This document shows positions 28,850 through 36,472 of a stretch of DNA of 64,000 nucleotides, piece after piece (the first letter of the stretch is position 1; each line of letters begins with the position of its first letter). A model generated the notes under the pieces. That model was not told the origin of the DNA. It searched no databases and was given only the letters and a program-made list of their open reading frames with translations. The translations under genes and the position numbers were made by a program. This DNA comes from Thermocoleostomius sinensis A174 (lineage in GTDB: Bacteria > Cyanobacteriota > Cyanobacteriia > Elainellales > Elainellaceae): contig NZ_CP113797.1 of assembly GCF_026802175.1 (NCBI RefSeq), positions 4,193,026-4,257,025 on the forward strand. The letters are read 5' to 3'.

Positions 28850-30223
28850 ATGATACAATCCACCTCTATTCCAGTCAATTTTGTTCAATCCAAGTTACTA
28901 GCCATCGGTAAAACAATCGGCGCTCTACTATTGCTTACAGTTATTTTGCCGATTTCATTTTTGGTTGTCTTGATTTCGCTCGTGGTCAGTTCGCTATTCA
29001 ACCCTTTTCGACAATCGTCTGTAACGGCCGAGCACCCCAAAACAATATTACTGACGGGTGGTAAGATGACGAAAGCGTTGCAGCTAGCTCGATCGTTTAG
29101 GTCTGCCGGACATCGTGTCATCTTAGTAGAAACACCAAAATATTGGTTATCTGGTCATCGATTTTCCAAGGCTGTCGATCGATTTTATACTGTTCCTGTG
29201 CCAGAAAAAGATCCAGAAGGGTACTGCAATGGTTTGTTAGATATTGTTCAGCGAGAAAAGGTAGATCTATTTATTCCTGTTTCTAGTCCAATTGCTAGTT
29301 ATTATGATTCCTTGGCGAAATCGCTGTTATCCCCACATTGTGATGTAATGCATTTTGATGCGGAGATTACTAAGTTATTAGATAACAAATTTACTTTTTG
29401 TGAAAAGGCGCAATCGATCGGTTTGTCTACTCCCAAAGTGTTTCTGATCACCAATCCAAATCAAATTCTTGATTTTAATTTTGCGACAGATGGTAGCGAA
29501 TATATTCTTAAAAGCATTCCCTATGATTCGATACATCGGCTAGATCTGATTAAATTGCCCTGTTCCCAAATGGCAGAGCGTGTCAAGAGTTTACCAATTA
29601 CTCCTGAAAAACCGTGGGTAATGCAGGAGTTTGTTCGCGGACAAGAATACTGTACCCATAGTACGGTTCGTAATGGGGTAATTCGTCTCCATGGTTGTTC
29701 CAAATCTTCTGCGTTTCAAGTGAATTATGAACATGTGGAGAACCCTGCTATCTATGCCTGGGTAAAGCAGTTTGTCCAAGAATTGAATTTAACTGGACAA
29801 ATTTCGTTCGATTTTATTCAACGATCGGATGGCACCGTATTTCCGATTGAGTGTAATCCACGTATTCACTCCGCCATCACCATGTTTCATGATCATCCTA
29901 GTGTAGCTGATGCTTATCTCACTCCCGCTACTGCTGCAAATCAGCCGCCGATCGAGCCACTGCCCGACAGTAAACCGACGTATTGGCTGTACCATGAGCT
30001 TTGGCGTCTAACCGAAGTTCGATCGTTTAAGCAATTAAAGTCCTGGATTAGGAATATTACACAGGGCACAGATGCTATTTTTCGACCTAATGACCCATTG
30101 CCGTTCCTTGCGGTGCACCATTGGCAAATTCCGCTACTGCTATTGGGTAATTTGCGCAAACTCAAGGGCTGGATTCGCATTGATTTTAATATTGGCAAGC
30201 TGGTTGAACTAGGTGGTGATTAA
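28850..30223 (+). CDS. mysC: ATP-grasp ligase forming mycosporine-glycine
   Basis: MysC activates 4-deoxygadusol with ATP and joins glycine to give mycosporine-glycine. At 457 residues it has the usual N-terminal hydrophobic segment (about residues 18-50), then ILLTGGKMTKALQLARSF, and ATP-grasp elements (TKLLDNKFTFCEKA; YILKS; WVMQEFVRGQEY; FPIECNPRIHSAITMF with Mg ligands). No mysD (D-Ala-D-Ala ligase-like) or mysE (NRPS) follows in the window; downstream is a minus-strand usp. The pathway as seen stops at mycosporine-glycine unless those genes lie elsewhere. Confidence 0.92.
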   Translation: MIQSTSIPVNFVQSKLLAIGKTIGALLLLTVILPISFLVVLISLVVSSLFNPFRQSSVTAEHPKTILLTGGKMTKALQLARSFRSAGHRVILVETPKYWLSGHRFSKAVDRFYTVPVPEKDPEGYCNGLLDIVQREKVDLFIPVSSPIASYYDSLAKSLLSPHCDVMHFDAEITKLLDNKFTFCEKAQSIGLSTPKVFLITNPNQILDFNFATDGSEYILKSIPYDSIHRLDLIKLPCSQMAERVKSLPITPEKPWVMQEFVRGQEYCTHSTVRNGVIRLHGCSKSSAFQVNYEHVENPAIYAWVKQFVQELNLTGQISFDFIQRSDGTVFPIECNPRIHSAITMFHDHPSVADAYLTPATAANQPPIEPLPDSKPTYWLYHELWRLTEVRSFKQLKSWIRNITQGTDAIFRPNDPLPFLAVHHWQIPLLLLGNLRKLKGWIRIDFNIGKLVELGGD

Positions 30224-30363
30224 TGACTGGGGTGGGGTTGCTTCCCTAGATCAAAAATGGCTTCAGGTAAGGCAGAAAATCTCTGGGCTGACGATCGAAC
30301 AACTCTTTGAAGGACTGATGTATGTCAGCAGTCCAGCCGATTCACTAAGCAGATTGTAGACGC

Positions 30364-30780
30364 TTAGGGAACAACCAGCACCGGACAAGGCGAAAGATTG
30401 ATGACACGATTGGTGACACTATCGGAAGCGCCTTCTTCAGTGAGTCCTAGCCCACGACAGCCCATCACGATCAAATTGGCGTCGATCTCATCAGCTACAT
30501 CGCAAATCACAAAAGCTGGAATTCCTTCTCGTTCAATCACTTCAGCTTCAATCCCTTGGTCTCGGAAGACAGCTTTGGCGGTTTCCAACAGTTTGGCGAT
30601 CGCCTCTGGAGATGCCATTTCTCGATCGGCAGCAGAAGTGGCGTCTGTGGCGTTGGCAGTTTCAACAACCGAGATAATTACTAAGCGGCTTTGGTAGGTT
30701 TTCACCACATTTGCAACTGTATCAACCGCTTCACGGGCTTCACGGCTACCATCGATCGGAAATAAAACAGTCTTAAACAT
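30364..30780 (-). CDS. universal stress protein family (UspA-like)
   Basis: A 138-residue single Usp domain: FKTVLFPIDGSREA at the start, LVIISVVE, IDANLIVMGCRG and SVTNRVINLSPCPVLVVP at the end. The ATP-binding Usps have G-2x-G-9x-G(S/T); here the last Gly is Asp (GCRG...DSVTN), so ATP binding is uncertain. ATG 30780 is used because GAGG lies 6 bases upstream; the frame is open to 30804. It is convergent with mysC. Confidence 0.88.
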   Translation of the reverse strand: MFKTVLFPIDGSREAREAVDTVANVVKTYQSRLVIISVVETANATDATSAADREMASPEAIAKLLETAKAVFRDQGIEAEVIEREGIPAFVICDVADEIDANLIVMGCRGLGLTEEGASDSVTNRVINLSPCPVLVVP

Positions 30781-31404
30781 AGTCTGCCTCACTGGATCGA
30801 GCAATTATCTTAATAAGTGTCTTTTCATCTTTGTTATAGCTTAGTTATAGCCTACACCGTACTCGATTACTGGACACTCACAAAGGCTCGTTTTTGCAAT
30901 TACAGCAACTGCTTGAGGTCGTTGCCCTTTTCGTAATGTTCAGTTTGTAACCCCTTGCCATAGGCCCTTTTATAGGTCCTAACAAACGTTTTATAGCATT
31001 TGTAGTTCCTCCTCGGAAAATTGGTATAAAATGCTTATCAAAAATTGGTGCAACTTAACGCGCTGAGAGCAAATTGCTGACTTCTGAAGTACTTGAACTA
31101 GGCACATGCCCTTCGACACTTTCTGACATGTTTGACCGGTTCATTGAGTTTGTCATGCTTCCCTCTATCTATTTATTTATCAGCCCTGAGAAGAACCTAT
31201 TCCAATCGTTTGGACAGGGTTTGTGAGAACGCTGAACCCCTCGCCATGCCGTCAGTTGTTAGCCCTCCCCCTCAATCCCTCCCCGTGGTGAGAGCGAGCC
31301 ATTGATTTGGCTCTCCTTCTCTAAAACGGGAAAAGGGGCTGGAGCATGAGGGCGGTTTGAGATACAAGTGTCCGGACTATTGCTATTCATTAAAAACTGA
31401 TTGT
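30781..31404. other. intergenic region after usp, repeat-like sequence, no gene seen
   Basis: The stretch lacks convincing frames. Around 31260-31350 it holds C/T-rich and A/G-rich dispersed-repeat sequence (CCCTCCCCCTCAATCCCTCC ... AAAACGGGAAAAGGGGCTGG). It leads into the IS remnant. Confidence 0.5.
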
Positions 31405-31458
31405 GTAGTGCATCCCAAAAACTGGATACCTAAAGAGCCAGTTTCTGCGATGCACTAC
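31405..31458. repeat. two-part perfect palindrome (54 bp)
   Basis: GTAGTGCATC (31405-31414) is the exact inverse of GATGCACTAC (31449-31458). Inside it AAACTGG is the exact inverse of CCAGTTT. The nested inverted repeat sits just before an IS630 fragment and may be an IS end or a non-autonomous element. Confidence 0.75.
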
Positions 31459-31468
31459 ATGCTTTCAG

Positions 31469-31792
31469 GTGTTCCTCAACTTGGTTGCTCAGCATTTTGC
31501 AGACAGTATCTTGATGATTCAACTTGACCAAGCGGGTTGTGACAGGGCAAAGCGGTTGCAGATTCTCTCCAACATCATTTTGATGTTTCAACCGTCTCAT
31601 TCACCCGAACGAATCCCATTGAGCAATGTTTGGCTGTATCTCAAGCGAGGACTCCGATGGAAGCTGCCTAATACCCTTGATGAGTTGCGCTTGCTGATGC
31701 GAGAGCGATTGCAAGAAATGACCCAAGCCGTGATTCGTTCAATCGTCGCTAGAGCCTCTATTCTTGAGGCATTATCTGTAGCCGGTCTTTAA
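31469..31792 (+). pseudogene. IS630-type transposase C-terminal fragment
   Basis: The 107-residue frame matches only the C-terminal third of an IS630-family DDE transposase: LMIQLDQAGCD, NIILMFQPSHSPERIP, VWLYLKRGLRWK. The stretch that normally reads SPELNPIE, carrying the catalytic Glu, is SPERIPLS, so the third acidic residue is lost. The N-terminal two thirds are missing. It marks the distal edge of the integron-like region. Confidence 0.8.
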
Positions 31793-31930
31793 GGAATTGG
31801 TATCATTCCTATTTGCGCGATCGCCTTAGCAACGCTCCCAAAGTGATGCCACACAGATAATCTCAAAGTAAATTAGCCTTTAATACTTACAAATAATATT
31901 GCTGTACCGTCCCCACCAGGATATGAAGCA

Positions 31931-32016
31931 GCCCAACGTTCCGCTTTACCCGCCGCAGATCACCTTTGCATCATAACCGATCAACTTTCGACGGTTGGTG
32001 TGCATGGGCGTTGTAT
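31931..32016 (-). other. candidate attC site (weak), distal end of the cassette array
   Basis: GCCCAAC (31931) fits the RYYYAAC core box exactly, and GTTGTAT (32010) is an imperfect GTTRRRY partner 86 bases away. CAACG...GC...ACC on the left partly pairs with the right arm. It overlaps the C-terminus of the GFA-like gene, as attC sites often do. Confidence 0.4.
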
Positions 32017-32609
32017 ACGGCATCCATTACGTCCTTCAACTCCTGATCGCTGAGCACTTTCGGAGTAACGATAGGATCACCAGATCCTAGAACAAAGAAT
32101 GGTGTACGTTTATGGCTACCATCAAGGCGAGCTTTGAGCACCATTGCAATGATACGCAAGGTGCCAGATAGAAGTCCTATCGATTTTGGCTTATCTTCCC
32201 CGATCGCATATTTTGTATTTACGTGCATACGGACGGGACCAAACGCTCTGCTTAATAAATTTCGATCCGAACTCAAGCAGTTATCAATTAAACCAATGAA
32301 TGGTGGATTGAGGTTTGGAGGAGTATTCCCGATCGGAGTATTACAACAAGCTGCATACCATCGTAGCAGTCCATTCGCAGTCAGACGCATACACCTCAGG
32401 TTTTCAATGCCTTCAGCAAATGTGACATTTGCAGGGATGGTCTGAATGATGCTAGTACCACCCCTTTCATCAAGTATTTCATTCTCTCGTTTTAGAAAAC
32501 GGGCGAAGGCTTGGCAGTCAGCACAGTAGCATATACATCTATTTACATTGGCATTGCGGTTAAGTGTACCCTTGAGTTTGCCACAATTGCAGCGAATCGA
32601 GTGGGTCAT
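31971..32609 (-). CDS. GFA-like zinc-binding protein (DUF6151-like)
   Basis: A 212-residue protein whose N-terminus has the zinc pattern of glutathione-dependent formaldehyde-activating-like proteins: CNCGKLKG, CICYCADCQAFARF, and later YAACCNTPIGN. These folds bind structural or catalytic Zn; the substrate is unknown. It is on the minus strand like every other gene of this block and is separated from the next gene by an attC-like site. It probably arrived as an integron cassette. Confidence 0.75.
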   Translation of the reverse strand: MTHSIRCNCGKLKGTLNRNANVNRCICYCADCQAFARFLKRENEILDERGGTSIIQTIPANVTFAEGIENLRCMRLTANGLLRWYAACCNTPIGNTPPNLNPPFIGLIDNCLSSDRNLLSRAFGPVRMHVNTKYAIGEDKPKSIGLLSGTLRIIAMVLKARLDGSHKRTPFFVLGSGDPIVTPKVLSDQELKDVMDAVYNAHAHQPSKVDRL

Positions 32610-32651
32610 AGTTTTTCATTCCTCTCCTTCGATAACTCGCTGTTGTTTGCA

Positions 32652-32737
32652 GTATAACGGTTCAGGTCAGCGATTGCCGATCCCTCCAACTCAGCACCAG
32701 CGGCTTCCTTCAATCCGCTGCACCACAATTGTTAGGC
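32652..32737 (-). other. attC-like recombination site
   Basis: The 86-base site runs from GTATAAC (near RYYYAAC) to GTTAGGC (a perfect GTTRRRY). Inner arms GTCAGCGATTG and CAATCCGCTGCAC pair with unpaired extra bases, the asymmetry that guides integron integrases. The left arm reads TAACGGTTCAGGTCAGCG, closely related to the sites at 35671 and 38486. Confidence 0.8.
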
Positions 32738-32754
32738 TGTGCTTATTCTCTAGT

Positions 32755-33408
32755 TTATGCTGAATATCGAAGCATCCAAACATAGACAACAGCCAAAGTG
32801 AGACGATTCCAATTGGGTTGATTGAGTGTGAATAGAATGCCTCCAGCTAACGCTGCCCAACCCACGGGGCCAAGGATAAACGCAATCGTTTGGCTCATGC
32901 CCATGTAAATTGCAAAAGGTAATGTAATTCCCATGGCGTTAGTCAGTCCACCCAGCATGGTGCTTGCTAACAGGTACACTCCAAAACCACTCATTCTTGC
33001 AACCGTCATCACACCGCCGCCTAGCAGCAAACTCTCAAGACGTGGATCATCGCTATCTCTTTGCATCTCCATGACAAGTTTTTGTCGCTGCTCTGGTGAA
33101 AGTTGCTCCAGCATATTCTGAAACAGCTTGGTTACGACAGCGGCTTCAATTTCTTGAGTTTCTAGGTCGCGCCACCGACGATCATTTAATGTGCTTGTCC
33201 AATCAATCTTGATGTGATCGGCAACGTCTGTTACTACCTGCTTCCAAGAATCGTTCCAGAAAAGTTGACCAATACTTCCAGCCCTGAGACAGCGTATATG
33301 ATTGCAGAGAGTATCAGGAGCATCACCAAATGCAGATTCAGTCAGCTTTGCCAAGTTTTCTCGTTGTTCTTTTGTAGCTGATCTGACGATTTCGTCAAAT
33401 TCTTTCAT
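32755..33408 (-). CDS. YaaW-like (UPF0174) membrane-associated protein
   Basis: A 217-residue protein resembling E. coli YaaW in layout. The N-terminal half is helical with an EIEAAVVTKLFQNMLEQLSP segment, followed by a Gly-rich hydrophobic half (LLLGGGVMTVARMSGFGVYL, ITLPFAIYMGMSQTIAFILG) with two or three possible membrane spans. Function unknown. Its stop lies 18 bases from an attC-like site, consistent with a single-gene cassette. Confidence 0.65.
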   Translation of the reverse strand: MKEFDEIVRSATKEQRENLAKLTESAFGDAPDTLCNHIRCLRAGSIGQLFWNDSWKQVVTDVADHIKIDWTSTLNDRRWRDLETQEIEAAVVTKLFQNMLEQLSPEQRQKLVMEMQRDSDDPRLESLLLGGGVMTVARMSGFGVYLLASTMLGGLTNAMGITLPFAIYMGMSQTIAFILGPVGWAALAGGILFTLNQPNWNRLTLAVVYVWMLRYSA

Positions 33409-33722
33409 TGTTGCGATTTAGCTTTAATCGTAGGATGGTTTGCTATCAAATGAAACACTCTATTGTTTAAACTAGATCGCCCACTTGACTCGTATCTAAA
33501 AGCAACAAAAGCTTCATTCAAACATTACACAAATAACATTAAAGCATTGCCCTACGATATCTTAAACGACTGCATCTGGTGTGGATGGTTTAATCGGAAT
33601 CGCACTTGAGTTAATGAATCCTGAACACCTCAAACATTGGTTTACTCATTGCTGCTACTGTACCTCATAAACCCCGAATCCGCTGTAATCTTTGTACCGT
33701 CCGCACCAACGCAGTGTTAGAC
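33409..33722 (-). other. gap with a half attC site at its right end
   Basis: No gene is seen. The last 43 bases (TACCGTCCGCACC...GCAGTGTTAGAC, ending at 33722) resemble the right half of the attC at 35671 and end in a perfect GTTRRRY box (GTTAGAC). I cannot find the matching left half, so the site is either degenerate or longer than I can trace. Confidence 0.5.
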
Positions 33723-33929
33723 CGCGCCGCCACTGCTACCTAGTTTTCTTTTGAGGATTTCTTCCATTGCTTTCAAGTCCTCATCAGTCTGAGGAAATGG
33801 GTAGATTGGACTATTGGGATTGCCCATTCTAATCAGCGCTTCAATAGCCTCGTCATCATCCCGATGAGCAAGAACGTAAGCTCTCAATTCTTGGCGAGAC
33901 ATTTTGTTAAAATCAGGCTTCGTCATCAT
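33717..33929 (-). CDS. small conserved cyanobacterial protein (DUF6887-like)
   Basis: A 70-residue protein (MMTKPDFNKMSRQELRAYVL, AHRDDDEAIEALI, then a Tyr-Pro-rich middle and DEDLKAMEEILKRKLG). This MS(R/T)QELR.YVLAHRDDDEA pattern is common in cyanobacteria and usually occurs beside a partner like the one upstream. It overlaps that partner by about 17 bases. Toxin-antitoxin behaviour has not been shown to my knowledge; the pairing suggests co-function. The stop lies in the attC half-site. Confidence 0.75.
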   Translation of the reverse strand: MMTKPDFNKMSRQELRAYVLAHRDDDEAIEALIRMGNPNSPIYPFPQTDEDLKAMEEILKRKLGSSGGAV

Positions 33930-34104
33930 TGAACCTCCATTGTCCACTTGAGAAAACCAAGATTTCCAGGCTCTCAGTTACACCAGCAAGAATGAACACC
34001 GTCTTGGTATTGGAGTTATACCGAAACACATGAATGGGCTGATACCCATCTGAGAGCATTTGGCACACTCTGACGCAGGCAAAAGCCTGTTCTGCTGTAG
34101 GCAT
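33913..34104 (-). CDS. small conserved cyanobacterial protein (DUF6888-like)
   Basis: A 63-residue protein (MPTAEQAFACVRVCQMLSDG, IHVFRYNSNTKTVFILAG, IFSSGQWRF-like end), predicted alpha then beta. It overlaps the downstream partner gene, so the two are translated together. Families of this kind occur as pairs throughout cyanobacteria without known function. Confidence 0.72.
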   Translation of the reverse strand: MPTAEQAFACVRVCQMLSDGYQPIHVFRYNSNTKTVFILAGVTESLEILVFSSGQWRFNDDEA

Positions 34105-34186
34105 ATACTCACATCTACATGATAGCGAGTAATACCATACCGTAAAAGATGTACGGTCTTGAAGATTAAGCTCAGTAAATATATCG

Positions 34187-34816
34187 TTAGTCGTCCTTTT
34201 TTGTTAGATTAATGGTTGTGCAACTGTGATGATCCATTCTTCCAGAAAACGTTTCTAAGTTCTCATCGAATTCGCCGTGAAACCCAAAGGCTGTCCAGAA
34301 CGGAGCAGGTTGCTCCCTCCATGTTCCCCGTGGGAAGTTGATAAGACGAGAAGTAGGATTGAAATCTCCTTGATATCGTGCGCTTCCACTACGTCCGTCA
34401 TATCTTTCAACCCCACGAGGAATATCTGAATTTTCTCGCGGAGGATATAGAACAAAGTCAGCGATAACTTTATTTCCAGTTTGAGCCATAGCAACAGTCA
34501 CGCCAGTGATACGTTTTGAACAAATGTATTTGCCTTCCCATTCACCTGATATCGTTGGTTCTGGTTTTGGTGTTTGTATTGGTGTTGGTGGAGGTGTTTG
34601 AATTGTTTCTTGAGGTGTAGGCAATCTAGCAGTTTCGGTAGGACTACTGGGTAGTGTAGTAGGATTTTGGCTTCGCTGCGGATCAAAACGTGCATCCTGA
34701 TTGAAGTAAGCAGATATAACACTGCTAGCAACAGGGAAAAAAAGATATGTAAGAAAGCCCATGCAAATCGCTGCAAGGATTTTCTTGAAGGATGAACGAT
34801 CGGGTTTGTCACTCAT
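34187..34816 (-). CDS. hypothetical membrane-anchored protein with Pro/Thr linker
   Basis: A 209-residue protein I do not recognise. Seen: a short basic N-terminus, one membrane span or uncleaved signal (AAICMGFLTYLFFPVASSVI), a low-complexity linker rich in Pro, Thr and Gln (about 45-90; PTPQETIQTPPPTPIQTPKP), then a 110-residue beta-rich domain (GEWEGKYICSK ... GRMDHHSCTTINL) with two cysteines that could pair. The domain resembles small lipocalin-like sensor folds. It is probably an integron cassette gene. Confidence 0.65.
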   Translation of the reverse strand: MSDKPDRSSFKKILAAICMGFLTYLFFPVASSVISAYFNQDARFDPQRSQNPTTLPSSPTETARLPTPQETIQTPPPTPIQTPKPEPTISGEWEGKYICSKRITGVTVAMAQTGNKVIADFVLYPPRENSDIPRGVERYDGRSGSARYQGDFNPTSRLINFPRGTWREQPAPFWTAFGFHGEFDENLETFSGRMDHHSCTTINLTKKDD

Positions 34817-34869
34817 GAACTATATGCCGATAGCCTTAAAGTGCTAGTGCAAAAGGTCTGCACAGAGCC

Positions 34870-34915
34870 AACTAACGGCTCTAAAGAATCTATTGACTGT
34901 GAGTCGGTGTTCCTA
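34870..34915 (-). other. candidate degenerate attC
   Basis: CTAACGGCTCTAAA (from 34874) repeats the left arm of the attC at 35671 (CTAACGGCTCAAAT), and a GTT lies 35-40 bases on. The stem is short and imperfect. Its position between two cassette genes is right. Confidence 0.35.
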
Positions 34916-34937
34916 GAAAACTGGGATATGCAAGCAT

Positions 34938-35441
34938 CTACTTGCAACAACCACTATTTCTTCCAAATATCAGAGCAAAAATAGCGACAATGATGCTAAT
35001 AATCCATTGAATGATGTCTGTATCAGGACCTACTGACACCATAACTGAACCATTAGATTCGACGACTCGATTCTTTGAGGATGTGTATGTAATATTACAT
35101 TCTTTAAATCTTTGCCTAGCAAGAAGAGTTGCTTCAACCAGGCTCTTGTCTGCAAGAGTTTTCTTTACATACTCTGAACAAGAGTCGCCGCCGTATACAA
35201 TTCGGTGGGAGCAGGAATAACCTTTCCTTGGTGAAAGATGATGTTGATAACCACCGATAATTGCTACTGCAACCGAGCGTAGTAAACTGTCAAGCAATGA
35301 TAGCAAGTTAAAGGGCATCCTTTGTGTAGGAAAACATAAGCTGGTCTTTTTTGATTTAGTCGCTTTAAAGCGCGGTAGACGATTGCTTCGACTCTCTGTG
35401 GAGTAGTCTGAACTATTAATAAATCTCGTCATATCTCTCAT
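34938..35441 (-). CDS. YidD-like membrane-insertion factor with an extra C-terminal span
   Basis: A 167-residue protein. The middle (GGYQHHLSPRKGYSCSH, DSCSEYVKKTLADKSLVEAT, ARQRFKEC) follows the YidD pattern (YQ..ISP....C...P.CS.YA..A......L...R...C), although the residues between the cysteines are atypical. YidD assists YidC in inner-membrane insertion. It has an extra C-terminal segment with one hydrophobic span (IIQWIISIIVAIFALIFG). The start may be 35441 or the internal ATG at 35318 (MPFNLLSLLDS), which matches YidD better. It lies in the cassette array. Confidence 0.6.
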   Translation of the reverse strand: MRDMTRFINSSDYSTESRSNRLPRFKATKSKKTSLCFPTQRMPFNLLSLLDSLLRSVAVAIIGGYQHHLSPRKGYSCSHRIVYGGDSCSEYVKKTLADKSLVEATLLARQRFKECNITYTSSKNRVVESNGSVMVSVGPDTDIIQWIISIIVAIFALIFGRNSGCCK

Positions 35442-35670
35442 ACTTCAAAGCACTACTCCAATAATCTTTGTCAAAAAATCTGTACAGAACATCAACGTAA
35501 CCTCATACAGAATTGCAGTCTAACAATCCATTTTGTTGAAGGTACAAGGTTTATTTATGAACAACCGGAAAAATTACTGTTAATTTACAGGTTTTACTGA
35601 AACTTTACACACTTGGTAATTGCACCCCACCATTAAACTTCCGATTGCGCCCAAGCAGATAACTCAGGCG

Positions 35671-35756
35671 GTCTAACGGCTCAAATCAGCGGCGGCCGAT
35701 AACCTTAAACTTAATACCAGCAACTTTCGTCCGTCCGCTGCCACGCAGGGTTAGCT
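35671..35756 (-). other. attC-like recombination site
   Basis: This 86-base site begins with a perfect RYYYAAC (GTCTAAC) and ends with GTTAGCT. Inner arms CAGCGGCGG and CCGTCCGCTG pair with one extrahelical base. It lies 20 bases after the HNH stop codon, where a cassette end is expected. Confidence 0.8.
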
Positions 35757-35775
35757 GGCTGGCAGCCACCCTACT

Positions 35776-36228
35776 TCAAGCTTGACACGGATCACCTGCT
35801 GGAGGGTGTAATCCGGTTTGTATCCAAAATCGTCTGGTTGCTCGAATAGAATCTTCCTCTGGATAACGAGTATCATTCAAATCAAGCCGCAGGCAAGTTG
35901 CGCGACCAATGGGTGTCGTTCCTCCTATGACAACGCCCTTATCTTGCCAAACAAAATGCTCTGCCCATTTTTGTTTGCGAGGATTAAAAATGGGAACAAT
36001 TTCTTGGGTCTCTGGATCGATACCAGCCACAAAATTGTAACGCCTCTCGTTGCAACGACGACACGCCAGCGCAAGATTGTCGAGTGCGTCGGAACCCCCC
36101 AAAGATTTTGGGATGACATGATCAACCGTAAACCGATTAGCACTCAACCGTTCTGGAGAGTGACAATACTCGCAAATATAGTTAGCACGCTCTCGAATAG
36201 CCTGCCTGACTTCATCACTGATTGGCAT
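35776..36228 (-). CDS. HNH endonuclease
   Basis: A 150-residue protein of the McrA-like HNH group: ANYICEYCHSPE (first zinc pair), RFTVDHVIPKSLGGSD (the catalytic DH), NLALACRRCNERRYN (second zinc pair and the final His/Asn position). The C-terminal half (GTTPIGRATCLRLDLNDTRY) matches a widespread cyanobacterial HNH subfamily. ATG 36228 is preferred because it leaves a short overlap with the upstream gene. It may act as a restriction or DNA-processing nuclease. It forms one unit with the small gene upstream and probably Mrr. Confidence 0.88.
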   Translation of the reverse strand: MPISDEVRQAIRERANYICEYCHSPERLSANRFTVDHVIPKSLGGSDALDNLALACRRCNERRYNFVAGIDPETQEIVPIFNPRKQKWAEHFVWQDKGVVIGGTTPIGRATCLRLDLNDTRYPEEDSIRATRRFWIQTGLHPPAGDPCQA

Positions 36229-36457
36229 GTTGAGCAGCAAGCATCGCGTTGATATGCGTAAAAATACGATCTAGCTCTCCAATCGCATCTAATTCAGCAA
36301 CTTCATCAGGCGTGAGTTGATCAGCTTTTTTCTTTTCTAGAAGGGTTTCCATTCGCAGTTGAAGAGACTCACTAAATTTGAATAAATCCCAGTTGCCAAC
36401 TTTCTCGATCCGGATCTCATGAATTAAAGAAGATGGTTTATTGAGGGTTGTAACCAT
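36215..36457 (-). CDS. small protein coupled to the HNH nuclease
   Basis: An 80-residue, mostly helical protein (MVTTLNKPSSLIHEIRIEKV ... LLEKKKADQLTPDEVAELDA). It overlaps the HNH start by about 14 bases and follows mrr by 15 bases. Similar small proteins often precede this HNH subfamily in cyanobacteria; an antitoxin or regulatory partner is conceivable but not shown. Confidence 0.72.
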   Translation of the reverse strand: MVTTLNKPSSLIHEIRIEKVGNWDLFKFSESLQLRMETLLEKKKADQLTPDEVAELDAIGELDRIFTHINAMLAAQHANQ

Positions 36458-36472
36458 TTAGACCTCATTGAA

